From Cristatella mucedo (Eukaryota; Bryozoa; Phylactolaemata; Cristatellidae), in assembly GCA_009760855.2 (NCBI GenBank), contig WPIO01000046.1, forward strand, positions 809,001 through 869,000: DNA of 60,000 nt, written 5' to 3'. The position numbers and the translations under genes are program-made. This document shows, piece after piece, positions 52,525 to 60,000 of this stretch. Each line of letters opens with the position of its first letter. The first letter of the stretch is position 1. The notes under the pieces were generated by a model. The model made no database searches. It was not told the origin of the DNA and saw only the letters and a list, made by a program, of their open reading frames with translations.

Positions 52525-52690
52525 ATAATAAGAATAAAAATACACTTGATAAAGCGCCCTCGGAGAACTCAATCTCTCTCTAGGCACTTTACATCTGCTG
52601 CAAAGGAAACACGATCGAATGGTTAGTGTTAGCATGCTCTATAAACAACAAGAAAAACATGGTCAGGGGTGACATGCACAGGGTCAGCAT
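52525..52690 (-). mobile_element. LINE 3' tail, (ATT)n family
   Basis: ACACTTGATAAAGCGCCCTC and on to GGGGTGACATGCACAGGGTC in reverse orientation. Confidence 0.88.
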
Positions 52691-53261
52691 GCAAAAGATA
52701 TACGATGTGTTCTTTCACTTGCTCTAACGTCGATCAAAAAACGTCATTTATCATCCCTAATCGAGAGGTCCAAATATTCTTACATTGGATGTAAGCCTGC
52801 ATGCAAGTAAGTGACTCCAAGCTTCGCACTCGTGCGATCGAAGCTGGCTTTAAACGTATATAGGATAAAGATCATACTTATACTTGTTTTACGATGGCTC
52901 ACCACTAGTTTCTATCTGGGGCTACCAGCAAACCCATTTTAGCCTGTCGCTGTTTTAATGACTGCTGGTGGGTGGGCTGGCTACCCAAAAAGCTAAAACG
53001 CACTGCAGGTTTTATTACGCAGTTCATAATTGAGTCTCAGAGCTTGAGTAGTTTCACATTTATTTTGGAGTACCGGTTTCGTAGACTAGTTATAATCTGA
53101 TGGCGGAACGAGCTATTTATGTGAGTCAATTTGACCAACTGAGCTGTATCCCATGCCGAACCAGTCTGATTGAAATTCACGAATTAAAATGCTCGCACTG
53201 TCTTTCTGCACACTGGCTAGCACTGGCGTACTTGCTGTTGATTTACTTGATTAGTTCATTA

Positions 53262-53610
53262 ATAACAATAATAATAATAATAATAATAATAGATTTGATA
53301 AAGCGCCCTCAGAGAACTCAATCTCTCTCTAGGCGCTTTACATTTGCTGCAAAGGGAACATGATCGAATGGTGAGTGGAATCATTCTTGATAAACAACAT
53401 GAATAACATGGTTATGGATGACATGCACAGGATCTGTATGCAAGTGTGCTTAGTGGCAACATGCACAGTGTCAGCACGCATGAGCACATAAAGGACGAAT
53501 CAGAGGGACCCACTAAATGCTGACATAAATAGGTGCATTTTTAATTTTGGTCAAGTCAGGGGATCTAGTGACGGAAGTCGGGGGTGAGTTCCAGGCTTGT
53601 TCCGTCTAAA
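53262..53610 (-). mobile_element. LINE 3' fragment, (ATT)n family
   Basis: (AAT)n at 53262-53290, reverse tail and 3' UTR, then a short reverse coding stretch up to GAGTTCCAGGC at about 53600. Confidence 0.88.
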
Positions 53611-53951
53611 TTATTTCCTCACGACAATGGCCCTAGCAACGTATTTAATTTAAAGTAATTTCGTCCGCCCTCTTAAAAAAAACTCCACGCTACTTTTGGG
53701 CTATATTGAACCAAATCAGTTCTCGTCTATTTGAAATTCGCTCCGCTAGTGGTCGAAGCACAGTGTTCATTATGCGAAAAAAAATTGGAATTGCTGCTTA
53801 GTGTAAGCACGTGTACTAGTGGCTGATTCTTGTTCTTACCACTTTCAGGGCTTCTCTCAAATACTGTCTGAAGACTGAGGGACTAACCATGAGGTAAGAT
53901 GGCACCCATATTGTGGTACCCTTTCTCTTTATGCCTTTAGTATCAGGGCAG

Positions 53952-53952
<1 letters not shown>

Positions 53953-54041
<89 letters not shown>
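53953..54041. repeat. (CT)n microsatellite
   Basis: About 89 bp of CT, just upstream of the GC-rich block at 54.3-55.1 kb. Confidence 0.97.
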
Positions 54042-54042
<1 letters not shown>

Positions 54043-54299
54043 GCCCTCTGTCACCACTCTCTCACTTCTCTCTCACACCTCTTTGTGGCACACACAGTCG
54101 CACTCTGCGCCCGCACGTCAGTATGCACGCACGCGCTCCTGTTCAGCTCACGTCAGCTCCATCAATCAGTCAGTCCGTATCGACGGCGCCACGACCAATT
54201 TCCTCGGTCGAATCAGTTAATTGCACAACACTCTAGAGCCCGGGCGGCTACGTTGAAGTGCATTTTCAGGTCGCTTCGAGAATATACGTTTTAACTAAA

Positions 54300-55110
54300 C
54301 CCGCTTTTCAGCGCAGGCGACAGAGTGGTCGGTTTCAACTCTAGGTTCCGCTTATCCGCGGTAGCGGCGGTTCATGCCCGGCCCGTTTTCGCCATGGCGA
54401 GCAGCGATGGTGACACGGCGAATGCCAGGAATCAGCCAATGGAAATTATCCGCCAAATCGGGTAAACACCGCCCGACTCTTATCTTCTATCGGCCGCGTC
54501 TCCCGCTCTCACTCGGAAACCACTGCGCCCGCTCGACGCCGTCCGCCGACGGAGAACCTTCGAGAACCTCCGTCTTCATGGTGCGTACCGCAAGGCAGGA
54601 GGCTCGCCGCTTTCGCGTCGCGGCGCTCGCCGAGCGCTCACCGACGACGCTACTCACCAGAGCCGCCGCGGCCGTAACGTTGACCGCCCCGTCGCAAGTA
54701 GCGAGTCGCTCCTCTGACGAGGAGCGGCGAGTGTCAGCATTGCCACGGCACAGCCTAGCGCTAGCCTATGCGCCGTCGCACTGCGGGACTGGCGAAACTC
54801 GGGACTAATGGCGATGCTGTAACGCCGCCACCGAACGACGCCGTCTTCGAAAGTCCGCACTCTCGTCGACTGCGTTCCGCGCACGTCGAACGAGTTTTCC
54901 GACGAGCAGCCAGCGCACGCCCTCGTCGCGCCACGCCAAGTTCGCTGACTCTAGCCGACGCTGCGAATCGCTTCGCCTTCACATTCGCCCTGCCCTTCAT
55001 GCCGCTCTCCGAATTTTATGGATTGATCGAGCCGCCGCACGCCCACGTCTGTCCCATTCTACTCTTTGTCCGCGCAAGCCCAGAGGACGCGATTCGGCTA
55101 CGGGGCGGGA
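54300..55110. promoter_or_regulatory. CpG-rich block, possible promoter region
   Basis: Dense CG dinucleotides compared with the flanks. Open on both strands, as expected from composition alone. It contains the candidate first exon at 54394. Confidence 0.45.
54394..54461 (+). CDS. candidate first coding exon, unknown gene
   Basis: An ATG in strong Kozak context (TTCGCCATGG) opens 22 codons (MASSDGDTANARNQPMEIIR and on) to a donor CGG|GTAAAC, phase 2. Unspliced, the frame stops at once. The next exon was not found. Confidence 0.35.
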
Positions 55111-55468
55111 ACGGGTAATGATAATAATAATAATAATAGTAATAATATAGCATTCACATAGCTACCCAAGTGAACCAAACCTCTTTTTATGCATCTAAGA
55201 CGAATGCTGAAAAATGCTGAAAAGGAAGCACGTCGATTGGTTATTCATCACGTGCGAAGCTTCAGAGCGCAAGGGCACACAAATAATGATTCGCTCTGAC
55301 GGCGCCAAGGCTGTGGGAAACAGATGGGTTTGCAGCTTTTCTTTGATTGCTATCGCCAAATTAGGCGCCGGCATGATTTTAGCAGTTAGTGTGTGTAGTT
55401 CGTATGTACGTATGTGTGTATATATTGTATGCCGGCTCCTGACTTGTGACCGTAAGGTCAAGGGAGCG

Positions 55469-55723
55469 TGTAGTTTGTATGTATGTATTGTATGTCTGAT
55501 AAGCCACTGGTGAGCTGTTAGAAGCACCACCGAGAAAGGCGGACCACAGCAGTGCACTGGCTGACCCTGATGGTGAACCCACCATCTGGCCACCAGCTGG
55601 TTACCGACCTGTATACATACCACATCACAGGCGGACCATAGCTGTGCACCGGCCCCTGTCGGTGGTGCTTCTAACAGCTCACCAGTGGCTTATCAGACAT
55701 ACAATACATACATACAAACTACA
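55469..55723. repeat. inverted repeat with 65-bp perfect arms
   Basis: Arms at 55469-55533 and 55659-55723 are exact reverse complements; the left begins TGTAGTTTGTATG and ends CACCACCGA. The 125-bp spacer holds GGCGGACCACAGC and GGCGGACCATAGC, a diverged direct repeat. Confidence 0.95.
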
Positions 55724-55729
55724 GTGTGT

Positions 55730-56296
55730 TCCAGGCTTACGTAGTATGGAAATTGAATGCATGATCTCCTCGGGATTTGAAGATAGAGGCACGACCAAAC
55801 GACCGGATTCAGAAGAGCGGGTGGTGTGACGGGAGGCCTGATTGGGAAGCAATTCTGAGAGGTAGGTCGGAGCAAGAGATTAGATTAACCTAAAGGTGAG
55901 CGCTGGAATCTTTAAGTCGATACATTACTCGATCGCTGCAGATTGGTGAGAACTGGCGTGGTGTAGAAGTTTTGAAGCTTACGACAGACTGGCTGCCGAG
56001 ATTTGCAACAGCTGCAAATGTTTTGTTCCTTCGCAGGCAAGAAGAACTACAAGTAGCGAGTCACAGAAGTCTAATCTGGATGTCATGAATGCACGGACCA
56101 GCTGGACTGCTGCGTCCTTATCTAAGCTAGGTCAGCCGGGGCAACAGGCTATGCCGGCGTGAGCCCTACGGTAGCTGGTAGCTTCGGTTACGAAGAGCTC
56201 TCGAGCGTTCTCGCTCTGACCATTTTGTTGAGGTCGTTATGACCGTGAACCAAAAAGAATCGAGTTCAAACAAAACTGCTACGCCGACATTTTGGC
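55730..56296. other. no recognised gene
   Basis: No exon or repeat family seen. Confidence 0.45.
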
Positions 56297-56460
56297 TTGC
56301 AATTAGCCCAGCGGTTAAGGCGCTCGCCTCGACCAAGGTCGAGATTAATGTATTCGATGGCCACAGTCGTAGGCTCGAGCCTCGTGGCTAAATTAAAAGT
56401 GGCTGAATGGAGATTCGGGTTCTCTCAGGACGCTGTACAAATGAATCATATTTATGGACC
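56297..56460 (+). mobile_element. tRNA-derived SINE (family 1), diverged
   Basis: TTAGCCCAGCGGTTAAGG, TAGGCTCGAGCCTCG and CTGAATGGAGATTCGGG, ending CGCTGTACAAATGAATCATA. Confidence 0.85.
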
Positions 56461-56617
56461 TCATTCTTCAGCCGAAGGAAGGATACTCGTCTTGTTGGTA
56501 TACTCGTCCCGGCACCGATAGTCAACAGACCATAGCTTGCGGGGAGGGCAGTAGGTGGTAGAAGCAGGATCTGACGCACGTGGATCTGACGGCGGATTCC
56601 CGCCACTTCGCGCCGGG

Positions 56618-56909
56618 TCGGTCACGATTTCTTACGCAACGACAACTACTCTCCTGCTGCCGACTATGGCTCATCCTTTTCAGTGGTCCTGAGCTGCTAC
56701 TGCCATGCTACTCACTACCTCAACTGCTCTGCTGACTCTGCTATGCTTCCCACTTTCTCTTTGTTGCGTGAGATGAAGTCTGTTGGCTACCGAGTGTGTA
56801 CCGAAAGCCGCTTAGGCTGTGAGTGCACTATACAAAACTCTCCTGCATAACACCCACATAGTCTTTATGGCTTTGTGGAGTTACAGACGGAGATACAATA
56901 AAATACATT
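56618..56909 (+). mobile_element. LINE 3' end, (ACATT)n family
   Basis: TTTCTTACGCAACGACAAC and on through the 3' UTR to GAGTTACAGACGGAGATACA and a short degenerate tail. Close to the copies at 26.7 and 46.4 kb. Confidence 0.88.
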
Positions 56910-57179
56910 ACGATGGCAGCTCTTTCGTGCTACAGCTGTGATGCTTCCGCGAGCGCGGCTGACCGCAATGATTGCAAGATGGTGCTGCACAGAGTACCTC
57001 GTCTTCCGGTATGAGTTGGGTCGTATGAACATCGGGAATTGCCCTAAATAAATTGCCTCCCTGAAGCGGTGCTGTAATTTATGGTCTAGCACGCTGCTTT
57101 GTCATTGGAAGCGAAATGAAGCCCTCTGCATTTTGAAATGAATCCCTAACGCATTTTGAAAGGGCACCCGAGCGGCTAT

Positions 57180-57960
57180 CGCTACGGCTGAGCCCGCTGC
57201 GCTACGCGCCCAAGTCCACTCGTCAGGCTGCGGGTTACCAAATCGCTACTCGCGGCCGCGATAATGCACGATAACGCGAGACGGACGCTTAGCGATGATT
57301 TACCGGCTGATCTGCTGGCGCCTTTAGCCTCCTCGCACACAAAATTGTAGTAGAGACCGAAGACACGTCGCCGCCCCGCCCCGCCCCGCCCCCATCTCTC
57401 CTCTAGAAGAGCGGTTCGAGATACGAAGGCCACGGAAGCGGCGCCGAAAAGGGTGGCCTTCCGCCGCCGCCGCCAGGCCTCGCTAGCCGCCCCGGTGAGC
57501 CTCGCGGCGGTAGCTCCATTGGGAGCCAATCAGCTGCTAGGAGGCGGGGCTAGGCCTACCTCGATGCCGGAAAAAAGGTGCGTAAATAGCGCCGCCTGCC
57601 GGGCGGCGGCGCGGCGACGACGAACGGCGGCGCGGCGACGACGAACTGCTACTAGTATATATACGCGTCGAATTTTCTGCTGCGATCCAGTAGGCAAGTC
57701 GTATGGCCAACCGCCGTCATACGTCAGAAGACCGCACGCCGCAGCTCCGTTTTGGCACCGCGCGGTCAATGCTACCTTGCGTAATCATTCTACATCGCGA
57801 CGCTCGCGCCCATCACGAATATGCACACGTTTGCCGGGGAATTGCTTTGACGCGCGCACGCGCCGGCCGAGCCACGCAGCAGCGACGGCGGTCTTAGCGC
57901 AGCGCCGGTCTTAGCGCAGCGCCGGCGGGGCTGGTAAAGAATGAGGAGCTTCCAGAGCAG
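57180..57960 (+). promoter_or_regulatory. CpG-rich annexin promoter region
   Basis: GC-box-like CCCCGCCCCGCCCC run at 57373-57392 and a TATATATA at 57656-57663, about 370 bp upstream of the first recognised annexin exon. Two short tandem duplications: 21 bp at 57604-57645 and 17 bp at 57889-57922. A transcription start near 57690 is inference from the TATA. Confidence 0.55.
57703..57780 (+). CDS. possible annexin first coding exon
   Basis: ATG at 57703 (MANRRHTSEDRT and on, 26 codons) ends at TGC|GTAATC, phase 0, which would join the phase-0 acceptor at 58025. An internal ATG at 57769 would give only MLPC. Annexin N-termini are not conserved, so homology cannot decide. Confidence 0.25.
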
Positions 57961-58025
57961 TAGCTTCCGGAGCCGCTCTCTTGCGTCGCTCGATCGGGGC
58001 TCCTCCGACGCTCCTCCTCCGACAG

Positions 58026-58454
58026 GCGACCGTGCAACCTTACCACGCTTTCAATGCGGAGGCGGACGCAGCGGCTCTGCGCAAGGCCATGAAAGGCGTC
58101 GGCACCGACGAAAAAGCCATCATCGAGATTGTTTCCAAGAGGTCGAACTCGCAGCGACTCGAAATCGTGAGGCAGTTCAAGACCATGTACGGCAAGGTAA
58201 GCGCAGGCAAAGCTCTCAGAAGCGAATCCAAATGGCGGTGCGCGATGCCGCCGCTCGGAAACCTCAGGCGTGCGCTGGGTTGGCGCGGCGGCAGCACGCG
58301 TCATTTCGTGCGCCACGGTCCCGCTGTCGCTGCTGTGCAGGACCTGCTCAAGGAGCTCAAGAGCGAGCTGACCGGCAACTTCGAGGACGCCGTGCTGGCC
58401 TTAATGACGCCCGCTCACGTCTACGACGCCCAAGAGCTCCACAGGGCCATCAAG
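58026..58454 (+). CDS. annexin, first repeat (partial gene, runs off right edge)
   Basis: Annexins are Ca2+-dependent phospholipid-binding proteins with four repeats of about 70 residues. Exon 58026-58196 (57 codons, phase 0; acceptor CTCCGACAG, donor AAG|GTAAGC) has FNAEADAAALRKAMKGVGTD and EKAIIEIVSKRSNSQR, including the type-2 Ca2+-site GxGTD loop and the endonexin-fold pattern. Exon 58341-58454 (38 codons, phase 0; acceptor TGTGCAG, donor AAG|GTAATG) has DLLKELKSELTGNFEDAVLA and LMTPAHVYDAQELHRAIK, with the acidic residue capping the Ca2+ site. Residue 1 of this region is not the initiator; the start codon is in an upstream exon. Intron 58197-58340 is 144 bp. Repeats 2-4 lie beyond 60000. 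The subtype cannot be told from one repeat. Confidence 0.93.
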
Positions 58455-58486
58455 GTAATGCCACCTGGCGGTCAAATTAAAATAGC

Positions 58487-58614
58487 TGAGCTGGTTTGGT
58501 CCAGCAGTTAAGGTGCTCGCCTCGACCAAGGTCTGGCTGAGGTCGTGGGCTCGAGCCCAAAGCATATGTGAATTGCCTATGCAGAGATTAAGCTCTCTTG
58601 GGCGCTATAATATG

Positions 58615-58617
<3 letters not shown>
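58487..58617 (+). mobile_element. tRNA-derived SINE (family 1) in annexin intron
   Basis: TTGGTCCAGCAGTTAAGG, GTGGGCTCGAGCCC and GCAGAGATTAAGCTCTCTTG, ending in ATGAATTAT and an (AT)n tract. Starts 33 bp after the exon donor, sense orientation. Confidence 0.9.

Positions 58618-58658
<41 letters not shown>
58617..58658. repeat. (AT)n microsatellite
   Basis: About 42 bp, at the 3' end of the SINE; probably grew from its tail. Confidence 0.95.
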
Positions 58659-58659
<1 letters not shown>

Positions 58660-58661
<2 letters not shown>

Positions 58662-59394
58662 GCAACTTTCTGCTCCTCCCGTTCTTCGGTCCCGCACCCA
58701 AAGAAAGGGAAGTGGGAAGAAAGGGAGTGCAATGCAGCAGGCGGGACAACTCTTCGCTTAAACGGGAATGTTCTTGTAACTGTCTACCCCGGGTATGTGA
58801 GCGCTCCTCGCGAGCACACGGTGCGGCGGGCATAAGTTTTTAGCAAGCGAAATGTCGAAAGCTACATCCGACGAATGCAGTCAAAATGAGCGAAACGATG
58901 CGGTTAGCGGCTGACAGCTGTTTCAGTGATTTTTTTGTTTCATTTAGTTTTTGCTTTGCACTTAGTTTCGGCGGCTTTTTGTTTTCGCGCGAGTCAGCGG
59001 AAACCGTCGTTTGCATGCCTAACCTCGGCTTGGCCTTGCTCGGCCGATTGTTGCCGAGCGCGTTGCCGAGCCTTCGACCAAACTGACAGTTTAGAAGAGT
59101 CTTCAAGCCAGCCCTGAAGGCTTGCGAGTTGCCAGCATAGGATGAGCGTACAAATGGTTTGTGATTGTAGCACAATCAAGTGCAATTTTCCGGAGAGGCA
59201 CTATATAAATCTTCGAAAAGCCGACTGCTCCGCACGAATATTTGAGGGGATACCGTGTACCGTACGTCACCGGAAGGCTGTAGAGTCCTTGACGCCACAG
59301 CAATTAGCTGAGATCTCCCGTCATGGTTAGCCAGTTTAGCACTGTGCGATGCAATCCAAGAGTGGAAATAAAATCTAATAGTCCGTATTTTCAA
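58660..59394. other. annexin intron, nothing further recognised
   Basis: I looked for the second annexin repeat (GTDE motif) on the plus strand and did not find it. Confidence 0.5.
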
Positions 59395-59510
59395 GCGTGA
59401 GTAGAGTGGAAGTAGCAGCTCAGGACGGCTGGAAAAGGTGCGCCATGGTCGGCAGCAGGAGAGTAGTTGTCGTTGCGTAAGAATTGTGGAGCGAGTTCAC
59501 AGTGTAGGAT
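59395..59510 (-). mobile_element. LINE 3' fragment, (ACATT)n family
   Basis: AAGTAGCAGCTCAGGACGGC then TCGGCAGCAGGAGAGTAG and GCGTAAGAATTGTGGA, the reverse of the 3' UTR at 26.7 kb. Confidence 0.8.
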
Positions 59511-59675
59511 GTCACGCCTAATCATGTTATTCATTTTGTTTGTTTGTCAAGCATGATTTTACTCACCATTCAATTGCATTTCCCTTTGCAGCAAATGTAA
59601 AGCGCATAGAGAGAGATTGAGTTCTCTGAGGGCGCTTTATCAAGTGTATTATTATTATTATTATTATTATTATTA
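59511..59675 (+). mobile_element. LINE 3' tail, (ATT)n family
   Basis: GTCACGCCTAATCATG, ACCATTCAATTGCATTTCCC and GAGATTGAGTTCTCTGAGGG with (ATT)n. It splits the antisense (ACATT)n-family copy around it. Confidence 0.88.
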
Positions 59676-60000
59676 GGATCTGCAGAGCAAAAGCATCTGT
59701 CGTCAACGATCATTAAACGGTGGAATGGAACAGCTAATTTTATTGACCATACAGAACCTGAGGGCACGAAGAGGGTGAAACTGGTGAAGTATTTCAGTTA
59801 GTTATGGAGGAGCCAAGCCTTGGCGGGTCTTGTGGGTCGGCGTAAGAACTTTGCTTTGTATACGTTTATCAACCGGCAGCCACCCAAGCTCCTCCGGCCA
59901 AGGAGACATGTGGTCACACTTGGGGATCTCTTAACTAGCCTTGCTGCCATATTCATCACCAGTTGTTGTGGCCAGATTGCTTTTTTTCGGTAGCCCAGCC
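59676..60000 (-). mobile_element. LINE coding fragment, (ACATT)n family
   Basis: Reverse-oriented thumb region: AGGAGCCAAGCCTTGGCGGG corresponds to the RHGLAPSYL segment. It appears to continue the copy at 59395, interrupted by the (ATT)n LINE tail. Confidence 0.75.

Noticed and set aside
54374-55118. Overlapping 100-150-residue ORFs on both strands
   Set aside because: High GC content removes stop codons by chance; no homology recognised beyond the short candidate exon.
57981-58511. Unspliced annexin ORF including the sequence between the two exons
   Set aside because: The stretch 58197-58340 lacks annexin similarity and is bounded by GT and AG, so it is an intron. The ORF's first codon is TTG, not a plausible start.

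Overview
The window is animal nuclear DNA, not bacterial. It has GT-AG introns of up to several kilobases, an alpha-kinase-family gene and an annexin gene, a tRNA-Leu with internal pol III promoter and T-run terminator, long dinucleotide microsatellites, tRNA-derived SINEs, CR1/L2-like LINEs, Tc1 and hAT elements. No gene fixes the species. The protein similarities fit a non-vertebrate metazoan (sponge, cnidarian, spiralian and similar are all possible).

Layout. (1) 4.2-20.1 kb, minus strand: most of an eEF2K (eukaryotic elongation factor 2 kinase) gene. I reconstructed eight exons by hand; their phases agree across every junction except the gap where a ninth, uncertain exon may lie. They cover the calmodulin-binding segment, the whole alpha-kinase domain, the linker and the start of the SEL1-like C-terminal domain. 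The last C-terminal exons were not found and should lie left of position 1. The introns are full of repeats, including a Tc1 copy, SINEs, LINE tails and large microsatellites. (2) 20.3-24.8 kb: GC-richer sequence upstream of eEF2K with no recognised gene. (3) 24.8-36.0 kb: LINE, LTR-like, hAT and other transposon remnants, including a decayed transposon ORF on the minus strand (30.4-32.2 kb) interrupted by a hAT-type MITE. (4) 36.7-41.0 kb: minus-strand candidate exons of unknown genes and a second hAT element. (5) 41.4-50.8 kb: LINE-rich, with a LINE nested in another LINE and a 1,040-bp unclassified insertion inside a LINE 3' end. (6) 50.86 kb: tRNA-Leu(AAG). (7) 53-57 kb: repeats, a GC-rich region with a possible first coding exon, and a 65-bp-arm inverted repeat. 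(8) 57.2-58.5 kb, plus strand: GC-rich promoter region and the first annexin repeat of an annexin gene that runs off the right edge.

The genes do not form an operon or pathway: eEF2K controls translation elongation through Ca2+/calmodulin, and annexin binds Ca2+ and membranes. Most of the window is transposon-derived. Two LINE families can be told apart by their 3' tails, one ending in (ATT)n and one in (ACATT)n. The tRNA-derived SINE shares its 3' end with the first family, which suggests a SINE/LINE partnership. The most unusual object is the 1,040-bp insertion at 47,887-48,926.
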